The notes beneath the pieces were generated by a model. That model was not told where the DNA came from, did no database searches, and saw nothing but the letters and a program-made list of their open reading frames with translations. From NCBI GenBank assembly GCA_964442675.1, contig CAYUAE010000002.1, positions 1 to 40,692 on the forward strand: a DNA stretch of 40,692 nucleotides. Direction: 5' to 3'. Shown piece by piece: positions 1 to 7,847 of this stretch. The translations under genes and the position numbers were made by a program. The stretch's first letter is position 1. Each line of letters begins with the position of its first letter. Origin of the DNA: Methylomarinum sp964442675. Its GTDB lineage: Bacteria > Pseudomonadota > Gammaproteobacteria > Methylococcales > Methylomonadaceae.

Positions 1-56
1 AGTCGAACCACCCATCCTTGACTTAATGGCAGTTCCCGGGCAGGTGTATCAAGCAT
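1..56 (-). CDS. Possible 5' end of an unidentified gene (cut by window edge)
   Basis: An ATG at 56..54 on the minus strand opens a frame of 18 codons (reads MLDTPARELPLSQGWVVR) that runs off the window. A GGTGG stretch about ten bases upstream could be its ribosome-binding site. It would be divergent from lpxH with about 33 bases between the starts. I do not recognise the protein. The plus strand also has a frame ending at 85, so this call is tentative. Confidence 0.3.
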   Translation of the reverse strand, partial: MLDTPARELPLSQGWVVR

Positions 57-89
57 TATTTTGTTTCCACCCAATTTCCGGATAAGCCG

Positions 90-818
90 TTGAACCCGAC
101 TATTTTATTTATTTCCGATTTACACATTGCCGTAGAAAAAAAAGAGATTACGCGCAGGTTTCTGTCATTTTTGCAGGAAACCGCCAGCCAAGCTAGTGCG
201 TTGTATATTCTCGGCGATTTATTTGATAGCTGGATCGGCGATGATGATAATCTTCCTCCCAATCCAGCCATCAAAAAAGCCTTAAAAAAACTGACTGACG
301 CTGGCATTGCGGTGTATTTTCAGGCCGGTAACCGAGATTTTTTAATCGGACAGGCATTTGCCCGGGAAACCGGCGTGACATTACTGGGTGATTACCATGT
401 CATCGATCTGTTTGGAGTCAGAACATTGCTCACCCACGGTGACTTGTTATGCAGCGATGATGTGGCTTACCAGGCATTCCGACAAAAATCGCGCCAGCCC
501 GATTGGCAACGCAATGTTTTATCCAAGCCGCTCTGGCTTCGATTGCTGGCGGCGCGTTGGTATCGCCTCCGCAGTTTTTGGCATAAACGAAAAAAAAACG
601 ATGACATCATGGATGTCAACCCCCAAACGGTAATCGAAACACTTAAACGCTTCGATTGCCAGCGGCTGATCCATGGCCATACGCATCGTCCCGCAGTCCA
701 CGAGATAATGCTTGATGGCGAAAAAGCGCAGCGTTTTGTACTGGCCGACTGGACAGCTGCATCCGGGCAATATCTACGCTGGAATGAAAGAGGTTATGCA
801 ATTATTGATCTGGATTAG
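90..818 (+). CDS. lpxH: UDP-2,3-diacylglucosamine diphosphatase LpxH
   Basis: LpxH hydrolyses UDP-2,3-diacylglucosamine to lipid X and UMP, an early step of lipid A synthesis at the cytoplasmic side of the inner membrane. The 242-residue length fits the family. All calcineurin-like metal motifs are present in order: SDLH at 9-12, GDLFD at 42-46, GNRD at 80-83, THGD at 114-117 and a late HGHTH. The start is a TTG at 90; it is the only in-frame start near the conserved N-terminus (family members begin a few residues before the SDLH strand), and a GGATAAG stretch lies just upstream. Its 3' end converges on the MotB-like gene with 28 bases between them. The metallophosphoesterase fold and the LpxH-type motif spacing make the call firm. 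Confidence 0.95.
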   Translation: MNPTILFISDLHIAVEKKEITRRFLSFLQETASQASALYILGDLFDSWIGDDDNLPPNPAIKKALKKLTDAGIAVYFQAGNRDFLIGQAFARETGVTLLGDYHVIDLFGVRTLLTHGDLLCSDDVAYQAFRQKSRQPDWQRNVLSKPLWLRLLAARWYRLRSFWHKRKKNDDIMDVNPQTVIETLKRFDCQRLIHGHTHRPAVHEIMLDGEKAQRFVLADWTAASGQYLRWNERGYAIIDLD

Positions 819-846
819 TCCAACAATAACATAAGCCATTACGGGC

Positions 847-1791
847 TTAATCCTCATCTGACACCTTGATAACAATATTCACCCGCCGGTTTTTTTGTCG
901 GCCTTCTTCGGTGCTGTTATCGGCAATCGGCTGAGTATCGGCAAAGGTGACCGCCCGCATTCTTGCCGGGTCAATATTTTGTTTCGCTAAGAAGTGCAGC
1001 ACACTGGTCGCTCTGGCCGCGCCTAATTCCCAGTTTGATGGGAACTTTGCTGTCTTGATCGGCCGATTGTCGGTATGCCCTTCGATATAAATCAAACCCT
1101 TCGATTGTTGTAATAAGGGCGTCAGCTGCTTTAACACGGCTTTACCAGATTCCGATAGTTCCGCATTGGATGATTGATACAAGATGTTGTCTTGTATTCT
1201 CAACTGAGCATAACCTTTCGACACCGTCATCTGGATTTTATCTTCTAAGCCCAGTTTCTTCAGTTTTTGCTGTAAACGCCTCTGCGTGTTATCCGCATCC
1301 GCTTTTTTAATGGGCGCTGGCGCATTGACTTTTTTGACAGGCTTTGGCGTCTCAACGGCTTTCGCGACCTGCACCGCATCGGGTTTCGGTTCCATTTTTT
1401 TTGCTACCGGCACGGCTTTTACAGGTGCTTTTGCGACCTTCACAGGCTGTTTTTTTAGGCGTTGCTTTGTCTTATCCGGTTGTGGCATGCTGTTAACCGG
1501 TTGCACGGTGTTGTTCGTGACAACAGGTTTATTTTTAACGGCCTTTACGGCTGTCTCGGTATGCTGTTTAACCGTCGCACCTTGTTTTATATACTGCTTC
1601 TTTGGCTTTGTCGTTTGTGTCTCAAAGTGACTTAACGAAATCAAAACCACAACCAACATGACAATCAACACAAACACATCAATATAGGTTAACAACCAGT
1701 TTTGGGTGGGGCGACCGTCCGGCTCATCCAGCCAGTCATCCAAAACCAGAGCCGAAGCAAGATGATGTGATTTGCCCGATTCAGTCGTCAT
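847..1791 (-). CDS. MotB-like OmpA-family protein, partner of MotA-like channel
   Basis: This 314-residue protein has the layout of a stator B subunit: a short cytoplasmic N-terminus, one membrane segment (about 31-54) with an aspartate at 38 in the place of the ion-binding Asp of MotB, a long periplasmic linker (about 60-170) made largely of Lys, Pro, Ala and Val, and an OmpA peptidoglycan-binding domain at the C-terminus (EGHTDNRPI, then RRVNIVI near the end). Its start overlaps the stop of the MotA-like gene by 11 bases, so the two are likely co-translated. It could drive flagellar rotation or be a non-flagellar MotA/TolQ/ExbB-type energiser. No flagellar or chemotaxis signalling genes lie beside it, so I do not name it motB. 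The linker is longer and more basic than I expect for classical MotB. Confidence 0.85.
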   Translation of the reverse strand: MTTESGKSHHLASALVLDDWLDEPDGRPTQNWLLTYIDVFVLIVMLVVVLISLSHFETQTTKPKKQYIKQGATVKQHTETAVKAVKNKPVVTNNTVQPVNSMPQPDKTKQRLKKQPVKVAKAPVKAVPVAKKMEPKPDAVQVAKAVETPKPVKKVNAPAPIKKADADNTQRRLQQKLKKLGLEDKIQMTVSKGYAQLRIQDNILYQSSNAELSESGKAVLKQLTPLLQQSKGLIYIEGHTDNRPIKTAKFPSNWELGAARATSVLHFLAKQNIDPARMRAVTFADTQPIADNSTEEGRQKNRRVNIVIKVSDED

Positions 1792-2623
1792 AAAAATCTA
1801 AGCTGTCCTGATGCAATTCGTTATCGTATTGGGCGACAAAAGAGTTCAGGGTTTCTCGAATAAACGAAGGCGTACGCCCTTCTACAATCAAGGCGACGCC
1901 TTCCATGATCATGCTCATAATCATGATGCGCTGCTCTGTGCGCCGTTCCAATTTAATTGCAATCGGATTAAACACAAGATTAGCCAGCAACAGCCCATAG
2001 AGCGTTGTCGTCAAGGCAATAGCCATATTGGCGGTAATGGAGTGAATTTCTTTGACTTCAATCACTTCCAGCATATTGATCAACCCAATCAACGTACCCA
2101 GCATACCAAAGGCTGGCGAGAAGGCGGCCAGACTATGAAATATGCTGGCTTCGGCTTTTTCTTTAGCGCGCAATCTGGCAATCCGCCATTTCAATAAGGC
2201 TAAAATATCATCCAGCGGTGCATTATCGACAATCAGTTGAAAACTGGTTTTCAGATAGGGATTCTGAATCGTATCGATGGTATTTTCGATGGCGATTTTA
2301 TCGCGCTGAAACCACATTCTGGCGACAGCGACGACTTCATCGACCTCACGCTGGGGGTTCAGGCTTTCATAAAAAATAATCTGCCGAATGGATTTAATGC
2401 CCTGTTTGATGTCACGCAAGGGATAACTCAGAAAAACAGCCGCCAATGTCCCCCCCAAGACAATCACCAGCCCTGAAATATTGATAAAAATTTCTGGCGT
2501 ATTGGCGGCATAATAGACAATAAACAGCAATAAAATAATGCTCAGCGCTAAACCGATTGCGGTCGAATAATTAATGGCCGGCGTTTGCTTGAAGAGTGGG
2601 GGAAATAATCGATACTTATCCAT
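1781..2623 (-). CDS. MotA/TolQ/ExbB proton-channel family protein
   Basis: A 280-residue inner-membrane protein of the MotA/PomA type, which with a B subunit forms an ion channel that turns ion flow into mechanical work. Membrane segments are visible at about 20-40 and 46-66 (GLVIVLGGTLAAVFLSYPL, close to the PomA signature) and two more at about 170-225, the third carrying SPAFGMLGTLIGL, which matches the conserved Pro-rich channel helix of MotA. A charged cytoplasmic loop separates the two pairs. The C-terminus overlaps the MotB-like gene. No convincing Shine-Dalgarno sequence precedes the ATG at 2623, and only 35 bases separate it from the MOSC gene, so it may share a transcript with that gene. 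Confidence 0.87.
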   Translation of the reverse strand: MDKYRLFPPLFKQTPAINYSTAIGLALSIILLLFIVYYAANTPEIFINISGLVIVLGGTLAAVFLSYPLRDIKQGIKSIRQIIFYESLNPQREVDEVVAVARMWFQRDKIAIENTIDTIQNPYLKTSFQLIVDNAPLDDILALLKWRIARLRAKEKAEASIFHSLAAFSPAFGMLGTLIGLINMLEVIEVKEIHSITANMAIALTTTLYGLLLANLVFNPIAIKLERRTEQRIMIMSMIMEGVALIVEGRTPSFIRETLNSFVAQYDNELHQDSLDFYDD

Positions 2624-2658
2624 GCGTTAAAGCATAGCATAATGCGTATTTTAAGTGC

Positions 2659-3492
2659 TTATATTGTCAGCGGTGGCTGAGCCGGGCCTGTTTTTATCAC
2701 ATTGACCGGCATGCCGACCGTCAACCGCCCGCTTTTGTCATGCAGCGCATTCTGACCGAAGTAAACATGCTTTTGCCATTTTCTAATCTTTTGCAAGGTT
2801 TGCATCGGCTCCGAGCTGCGTTCTGCCGTAACTGGATCAATAGTGGGAACAGCGCAACGTGAACACGGCTTAGGCAAACGAAAACTAATATCACCAATCT
2901 GAATTTTACGCCAGCTGTCCTCAGCATAGGCGCTGCAACCGGATATAACTAAGTTAGGCCGAAACCGGATTATGGGTAAGGATAACCCCATGGCATGATT
3001 CAAGGCATCTAATGAGGCCTGTGATAATAGAAGAAACGGAAAGCCATCGGCAAAGGCGACTTGATCTGTAGGCGCTGCATAAGTCGGATCCACCGGACGT
3101 ACGGCCTGTTGTGGATGGAAAACCAGCCGGCAGTCGATTTTTAAAAAATCACTGAACCATTGGTTGACCTTTTGCTTCAGCAGAACGGCCTGACAGTGAT
3201 CATGCCATATTTCCACCGCCACTGTGTCGGCCGCGCCAGGCTGTAACGGAATCTGAATCGGCGTCATTCCAGGCGCGGACAATTGCAAGGCAGCATCAGT
3301 CAACTCCGGTTTAATCAGCACCATTTTCGGCAAGCGGCGCTGACTCAAAAAACGGTTTTCCTGGTCGATAAGCATCCATTGTCGATCATGCCGAAAGCCA
3401 GTTTTATCGACTGGCCAGGTCGATACTTCGATACCGGCCAGCGATTTCACAGGATAAACAAACATCTGTTGCAGGATAATGTCTTTCGCCAT
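2659..3492 (-). CDS. MOSC domain protein, YcbX-like
   Basis: The protein has an N-terminal MOSC beta-barrel region (starts with FVYPVKSLAG near residue 10) and a MOSC core with RFRPNLVISG and KPCSRCAVPTID, where the cysteine is the conserved residue thought to bind molybdenum cofactor or sulfur. YcbX-like proteins act in reducing N-hydroxylated compounds in E. coli; the role here is inferred only. I start it at the ATG at 3492 (277 residues) rather than the GTG at 3519, because the later start follows the nrdJb stop by four bases and has GCGGA at a good distance, while the early one would overlap nrdJb by 23 bases. It may be read from the nrdJ transcript. Confidence 0.85.
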   Translation of the reverse strand: MAKDIILQQMFVYPVKSLAGIEVSTWPVDKTGFRHDRQWMLIDQENRFLSQRRLPKMVLIKPELTDAALQLSAPGMTPIQIPLQPGAADTVAVEIWHDHCQAVLLKQKVNQWFSDFLKIDCRLVFHPQQAVRPVDPTYAAPTDQVAFADGFPFLLLSQASLDALNHAMGLSLPIIRFRPNLVISGCSAYAEDSWRKIQIGDISFRLPKPCSRCAVPTIDPVTAERSSEPMQTLQKIRKWQKHVYFGQNALHDKSGRLTVGMPVNVIKTGPAQPPLTI

Positions 3493-3496
3493 CACA

Positions 3497-4225
3497 TTAT
3501 CCGCATTTACTGTCGCCACAATTCAAACAGGTCATACAGCCATCCATCAGTACCATCGCTTTGGTATTACATTTTGCGCAAAGCACAGCCTGCTCTGGAA
3601 AACTATTATCCTCTCCTCCGCTTGCGCCATGTCTGGCTTCAAATTCTTTCCGTTTTTCAGCCAAAAACTGTTTTTGGCTGGAGGACAGCTCCTCGGGCTT
3701 AATCATACCGATATGTTTCATGTGCGATTCAATCGCACAACCGATTTCAGCCACCAGTGAAGGCATAAAAACGCCACCTTTTTTAAAATAGCCGCCTTTC
3801 GGGTCGAATACAGCTTTCAGCTCTTCCACCAGGAAGCACACATCGCCACCTTTGCGAAAGACGGCGGAAATAACCCGCGTCAAGGCCAGAACCCATTGAA
3901 AATGTTCCATATTTTTAGAATTAATAAACACTTCATAGGGTCTGCGCTCTTCATGTTCCGAGCCTGCATTCAAAATCATATCGTTTATCGTGATATACAA
4001 CGCATGCTCAGACTGGGGGGTTTTAATTTTGTAGGTCGAGCCAAGTAACACTTCAGGCCGTTCCATTTTTTCATGCATGCTTTCCAGTTCAGGCTGCAGC
4101 GCTTCATTATTCGCTGCATTTGCTTTCGACTCGTCAGTCAAAACTTTATAGCTAACGATTTTTTTTGTGATTTTATGCGTCATGGCTTCTTCATCCTGCT
4201 TTATATCTGCCTTAGAACTTTCCAT
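3497..4225 (-). CDS. nrdJb: Class II ribonucleotide reductase, C-terminal subunit NrdJb
   Basis: This 242-residue protein corresponds to the C-terminal part of adenosylcobalamin-dependent ribonucleotide reductase, encoded here as a separate chain, as known for NrdJa/NrdJb in Pseudomonas aeruginosa. The middle (about 95-190) carries the conserved region with RPYEVFINSKN and FRKGGD. The last 30 residues hold six cysteines in the pattern CAKC...CMTCLNC...C, which fits the zinc-ribbon and redox-active tail that re-reduces the active-site disulfide. The gene overlaps nrdJa by 14 bases in another frame, so expression is probably coupled. The first 40 residues are charged and poorly conserved. A later start at residue 15 is possible, since MTHKITKK is where the family similarity seems to begin. 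Confidence 0.88.
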   Translation of the reverse strand: MESSKADIKQDEEAMTHKITKKIVSYKVLTDESKANAANNEALQPELESMHEKMERPEVLLGSTYKIKTPQSEHALYITINDMILNAGSEHEERRPYEVFINSKNMEHFQWVLALTRVISAVFRKGGDVCFLVEELKAVFDPKGGYFKKGGVFMPSLVAEIGCAIESHMKHIGMIKPEELSSSQKQFLAEKRKEFEARHGASGGEDNSFPEQAVLCAKCNTKAMVLMDGCMTCLNCGDSKCG

Positions 4226-6362
4226 AATAACCCTCTTTCAAAGCATCGAACAAATTCGCGGCGGTATGTACTTCGCCATCATATTCCACTTCCTCATTAC
4301 CTTTCAATTCAACCACATGGCCATCTTCCAGAGTAAATTGATAGGTAGTGTTTTCCAAATCCTTCTCCTTGACCAATACGCCCTGGAATACTTCTGGATT
4401 AAATCGGAATGTGGTGCAGCCTTTTAGGCCTTGATCATAGGCATATTGATAAATATCTTTAAAATCTTCATAAGGGTAATCAGTCGGCACATTAGCGGTT
4501 TTAGAGATAGACGAGTCTATCCATTTTTGCGCTGCCGCCTGAATATCGACATGCTGTTTGGGGGTAACATCATCAGCCGAAATAAAATAATCCGGCAGTT
4601 TTTGGGCAGGATCGTCACTGAATGGCATCGCATCCGGATTGATCAGTTCTTTATACGCCAGCAGCTCAAAGGAAAATACGTCGATCTTTTCTTTCGATTT
4701 TTTCCCTTCCCGAATCACGTTGCGCGAATAATGATGCGCAAAACTCGGTTCGATACCATTGCTAGCATTATTCGCTAACGACAGAGAAATGGTGCCCGTT
4801 GGCGCAATCGAACTATGATGCGTAAAACGACTGCCGACTTCGCTTAATGCTTCGACCAATTCAGGCTCGGCTTCGGCCAGTTTCTGCATATAGCGACTGT
4901 ATTTTGCATGCAGTACCTTGCCGGGAACTTTATCGCCGACTTTATAGCCATCTTTGACCATTTCCGGCCGTTTATGCAACATTTCACCGGTCACCGTAAA
5001 CATTTCATCCATAATGGGTGCAGGGCCTTTTTCCTGCGCTAAGGCCAGCCCCATCTTCCAGCCTTCTATCGCCATGGTTTTAGTGACTTCTTCGGTGAAT
5101 TCCAATGAAGATTCATCACCATATTTCATACCTAGCATGGTGACGGTCGATCCCAGTCCTAAATAGCCCATACCATGTCGACGCTTATGGGTGATTTCGT
5201 GACGCTGTTTCTCTAAAGGTAGCCCGTTGATTTCGACGACATTATCCAGCATGCGGGTAAAAATACGCACGGCTTTACGATAACCTTCCCAGTCAAACCC
5301 AGCTTTCGCCGTGAATGGTTTTTCCACAAAACGGGTCAGATTGATCGAACCTAACAGACAGCTTCCATAAGGCGGCAGAGGCTGTTCACCACATGGATTG
5401 GTCGCGCGAATATTTTCACAGAACCAGTTATTATTCATCTCATTGACTTTATCAATCAAAATAAAGCCGGGCTCAGCATAATCATAGGTCGAAGACATGA
5501 TAATGTCCCACAACCGACGTGCGGGCAGTGTTTTCGTAATACGGCAAGCGACCAACCCCTTGTCATTGACGATATAGCCGGCTTTATTGGGCAGGTCACG
5601 CCAGACAATCTGTTGGGCGTCATTTAAATCCAGCTTGTCTAATTTAACTTCTTTTTCAGTCACCGGAAAAGACAGCGGCCAGTCCTTATCGTTTTTGACA
5701 GCTTCAACAAACTCCCGTGTGATCAACAAAGACAGGTTAAACTGACGCAACCGCCCGTCTTCACGTTTAGCCCGAATAAATTCAACAACATCCGGATGAG
5801 CCACATCAAAAGTAGCCATCTGCGCACCACGGCGACCACCGGCCGACGACACGGTAAAACACATTTTATCGTATATATCCATAAACGATAATGGCCCGGA
5901 GGTGTACGCGCCGGCCCCTGAAACATAGGCATCTTTCGGACGCAGCGTTGAAAATTCATAACCGATACCGCAACCGGCTTTCAGGGTCAACCCTGCCTCG
6001 TGTACCTTGGCTAAAATATCATCCATTGAATCCTGGATGGTACCTGAAACCGTACAATTGATGGTCGAGGTTGCAGGCTTATGCTCCTGAGCACCGGCAT
6101 TGGATACAATCCGCCCCGCCGGAATCACACCTTGCCTTAATGCCCACAGAAATTCTTTGTACCATTTTTCCTGATCAGCCTTGGTTTTTTCAACACCGGC
6201 AAGCGCTTTGGCAACGCGTTTGTAAGTATCATCAATCGTTTTATCAACCGGTTGTCCATCTTTGGTTTTTAATCGATATTTTGCATCCCAAATATCCAAA
6301 GATGCATCTTGCAACGGAATTTCAGTGACGGTATTTCTTACCACATGAAGCTGTGCGGTCAT
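4212..6362 (-). CDS. nrdJa: Class II (B12-dependent) ribonucleotide reductase, catalytic subunit NrdJa
   Basis: It reduces ribonucleotides to deoxyribonucleotides using a radical made from adenosylcobalamin, without need for oxygen. The 716 residues contain the radical-enzyme active site NPCGEQ (Asn322, thiyl Cys324, Glu326), a candidate disulfide partner at Cys103 in TINCTVSGT, a second at Cys335, and the phosphate-binding APTGTISL motif near the end. The start at 6362 follows AAAAAAGGATCT, an acceptable ribosome-binding site. No separate small radical subunit is nearby, as expected for class II. The leader has two NrdR boxes and a promoter (separate entries). I looked for a cobalamin riboswitch in the leader and saw none. 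Confidence 0.95.
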   Translation of the reverse strand: MTAQLHVVRNTVTEIPLQDASLDIWDAKYRLKTKDGQPVDKTIDDTYKRVAKALAGVEKTKADQEKWYKEFLWALRQGVIPAGRIVSNAGAQEHKPATSTINCTVSGTIQDSMDDILAKVHEAGLTLKAGCGIGYEFSTLRPKDAYVSGAGAYTSGPLSFMDIYDKMCFTVSSAGGRRGAQMATFDVAHPDVVEFIRAKREDGRLRQFNLSLLITREFVEAVKNDKDWPLSFPVTEKEVKLDKLDLNDAQQIVWRDLPNKAGYIVNDKGLVACRITKTLPARRLWDIIMSSTYDYAEPGFILIDKVNEMNNNWFCENIRATNPCGEQPLPPYGSCLLGSINLTRFVEKPFTAKAGFDWEGYRKAVRIFTRMLDNVVEINGLPLEKQRHEITHKRRHGMGYLGLGSTVTMLGMKYGDESSLEFTEEVTKTMAIEGWKMGLALAQEKGPAPIMDEMFTVTGEMLHKRPEMVKDGYKVGDKVPGKVLHAKYSRYMQKLAEAEPELVEALSEVGSRFTHHSSIAPTGTISLSLANNASNGIEPSFAHHYSRNVIREGKKSKEKIDVFSFELLAYKELINPDAMPFSDDPAQKLPDYFISADDVTPKQHVDIQAAAQKWIDSSISKTANVPTDYPYEDFKDIYQYAYDQGLKGCTTFRFNPEVFQGVLVKEKDLENTTYQFTLEDGHVVELKGNEEVEYDGEVHTAANLFDALKEGYYGKF

Positions 6363-6435
6363 TGATTTAGATCCTTTTTTCCAGAGTTTTTCAGAGAATA
6401 CAAAGCTTTACATCGCCAAAACAAAAAAACGATGC

Positions 6436-6451
6436 CATCTACATATAGTGC
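6436..6451 (-). promoter_or_regulatory. NrdR box 2 (downstream box) of nrdJ promoter
   Basis: On the minus strand this reads GCACTATATGTAGATG, close to the NrdR consensus acaCwAtATaTwGtgt. It begins exactly 32 bases from box 1, with 16 bases between the boxes, the spacing known for paired NrdR sites. NrdR is the ATP/dATP-sensing repressor of ribonucleotide reductase genes. The nrdR gene itself is not in this window. Confidence 0.8.
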
Positions 6452-6467
6452 TTTTTGAAGCAGGGAG

Positions 6468-6483
6468 GCACAATATATAGTAT
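6468..6483 (-). promoter_or_regulatory. NrdR box 1, overlapping the nrdJ -10 element
   Basis: On the minus strand this reads ATACTATATATTGTGC, a near-match to the NrdR consensus. It covers the -10 hexamer TATATT, so bound NrdR would block RNA polymerase directly. Box 2 lies three helical turns downstream, on the same face of the DNA. Confidence 0.83.
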
Positions 6484-6500
6484 TTTTTGCATGCATTCAA
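6472..6500 (-). promoter_or_regulatory. Sigma-70-type promoter of nrdJab
   Basis: On the minus strand there is a -35 TTGAAT (6500..6495), a 17-base spacer and a -10 TATATT (6477..6472). The leader to the nrdJa start would be about 100 bases. Overlap of the -10 with NrdR box 1 supports the assignment. Confidence 0.72.
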
Positions 6501-6764
6501 AAAATCATAAAAAAACCACCGCTCCCTTTATTCAAAAAAACGATGGTCCTTTTTTAAATTCCGGTACTTACAGAATTCAACGTTGTTTACGATTCAAAAA
6601 CGAAGCCGCACTACTTGCCGATTTATACTTTTCGACAATGAAATTGGGCATGCTGGAGGTTTATTTTTTGCCGATGATGGTGTTGAAACACCATCATCGG
6701 CAAAACAAAGGGGAGCTACCAGATGGGACGTTGTTCAAGCGTGGAGATATAGCTGAGTGAGAAC
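6501..6764. other. Intergenic stretch without a recognisable gene
   Basis: Between the nrdJ promoter and the cysK stop codon I see no protein-like frame. A 101-codon plus-strand frame over 6455-6760 has biased, low-complexity content, overlaps the nrdJ regulatory sites and resembles nothing I know. The only clear structure is the perfect inverted repeat at 6666-6705. Confidence 0.5.
6666..6705. repeat. Perfect 19-base inverted repeat between nrdJ and cysK
   Basis: Arms 6666-6684 and 6687-6705 are exact reverse complements with only GA between them; the inner part would form a GC-rich hairpin with a TTGAAA loop. On neither strand is the hairpin followed by a run of T: T runs lie before it and A runs after it on each strand. 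It is therefore not a classic intrinsic terminator. It could protect the 3' end of cysK mRNA or be a protein-binding site. Confidence 0.75.
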
Positions 6765-7682
6765 TTAACCTTCTTCAGTCATACTCAAATAACGTTCCCC
6801 CGTGTCATGAATAACGGTCACAACCGTTTTCCCTGTACCTAAGCGCTGCGCCACCCGAATAGCCGCGAAAACACTCGCGCCCGATGAAATGCCAGCCATA
6901 ATACCTTCTTCTTCAAACAAACGTCTTCGCATGGCAAAAGCTTGCTCAGTATGAACCAATTCAATTTTATCAATCAACTCAACATCCAGATTTTCAGGAA
7001 TAAATCCGGCACCGATGCCCTGAATTTTATGTGGCCCGGGTTTACCACCAGAAATAACCGGGGATTCTTCTGGCTCTACCGCAACAATTTCAATACTGGC
7101 TTTGCGTTTTTTGATAACATCGGCAACGCCTGAAATCGTTCCACCCGTACCCACACCGCACACAAAGGCATCGACTTTACCGTCCGTTCCCGACCAGACT
7201 TCCTGAGCTGTGGTTTGGCGATGAATTTCTGGATTAGCCGGATTTTCAAACTGTTGCGGCATAAACGCTGCAGGTGTCTGTTGAAAGAGTTGCTCCGCCT
7301 TGGCAATAGCCCCTTTCATCCCATCCGCTCCCGGCGTTAACACGATTTCTGCGCCAAATAAGGCCAATAAGCGCCGCCTTTCAATCGACATGGTTTCCGG
7401 CATGGTTAATATACATCGATATCCCCTTTGCGCGGCGATCATGGCCAAAGCAATACCGGTATTGCCTGAGGTCGGTTCAATAATTGTCCCTCCCATCTTC
7501 AGCTGACCCGATTTTTCGGCTGCTTGTATCATCGCCAATCCAATCCGATCTTTAACTGAACCACCGGGATTACGAGATTCCAGCTTAACAAAAACATCGG
7601 CGGCATGTTCGGGAACGACTTTGTTTAATTTGACTAAGGCGGTATTGCCAATTAGACGAGCAATACTTTCGTAGTTTTTCAT
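6765..7682 (-). CDS. cysK: Cysteine synthase A (O-acetylserine sulfhydrylase)
   Basis: It forms L-cysteine from O-acetylserine and sulfide in the cytoplasm with pyridoxal phosphate. The 305-residue protein has the PLP lysine at 44 in GGSVKDRIG, the substrate-loop motif PTSGNTGIALA at about 69-79, the phosphate-binding GVGTGGTISG, and GPHKIQGIGAGFIP, which points to CysK rather than CysM. The start at 7682 has AAGGA seven bases upstream. It stands alone on the minus strand. The sulfate-activation genes cysDN lie 4 kb away on the other strand, so this is not one sulfur operon, although the products act in the same pathway. Confidence 0.95.
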   Translation of the reverse strand: MKNYESIARLIGNTALVKLNKVVPEHAADVFVKLESRNPGGSVKDRIGLAMIQAAEKSGQLKMGGTIIEPTSGNTGIALAMIAAQRGYRCILTMPETMSIERRRLLALFGAEIVLTPGADGMKGAIAKAEQLFQQTPAAFMPQQFENPANPEIHRQTTAQEVWSGTDGKVDAFVCGVGTGGTISGVADVIKKRKASIEIVAVEPEESPVISGGKPGPHKIQGIGAGFIPENLDVELIDKIELVHTEQAFAMRRRLFEEEGIMAGISSGASVFAAIRVAQRLGTGKTVVTVIHDTGERYLSMTEEG

Positions 7683-7787
7683 AGCATGGTCCTTAAAATT
7701 AAGTCATTTTTTGAATCTGAATAAAAGCTTACGGGAGGGGAACTTACTGGTTTTTATCTGGATCAAAGCAAACGGAGATAGTATGAT

Positions 7788-7845
7788 CTGGTATCATTCT
7801 CACCTTCGGCATTAAGCAAGAGGTGCGGTGATACCAGCTTTTTTT
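7788..7845 (+). terminator. Plus-strand intrinsic terminator, possibly the end of a small RNA
   Basis: Arms CTGGTATCA (7788-7796) and TGATACCAG (7829-7837) pair perfectly, with an inner CACCT/AGGTG pair, and are followed by seven T on the plus strand (7839-7845). The genes on both sides are on the minus strand, and the minus-strand reading has no T run after the hairpin. So the structure would end a plus-strand transcript that no known gene explains. I see no convincing plus-strand promoter between it and the cysK start. Confidence 0.6.
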
Positions 7846-7847
7846 CG

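Noticed and set aside
1286..1630. Cys/Thr/Phe-rich plus-strand frame
   Set aside because: It is the antisense reading of the Lys/Pro/Ala-rich linker of the MotB-like gene.
3493..3519. GTG start for the MOSC protein at 3519
   Set aside because: It would overlap nrdJb by 23 bases; the ATG at 3492 follows the nrdJb stop closely and has a suitable GCGGA upstream.
6363..6470. Cobalamin riboswitch upstream of nrdJ
   Set aside because: A B12-dependent enzyme invites one, but the leader is short and AT-rich and I see no B12-box-like conserved core; NrdR boxes explain the region better.
6666..6705. Intrinsic terminator for cysK
   Set aside because: No T run follows the stem on the minus strand; only A-rich sequence does.
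6455..6760. Plus-strand 101-codon open frame
   Set aside because: It overlaps the NrdR boxes and promoter of nrdJ, has a low-complexity sequence without protein character, spans the perfect inverted repeat and has no ribosome-binding site of note.
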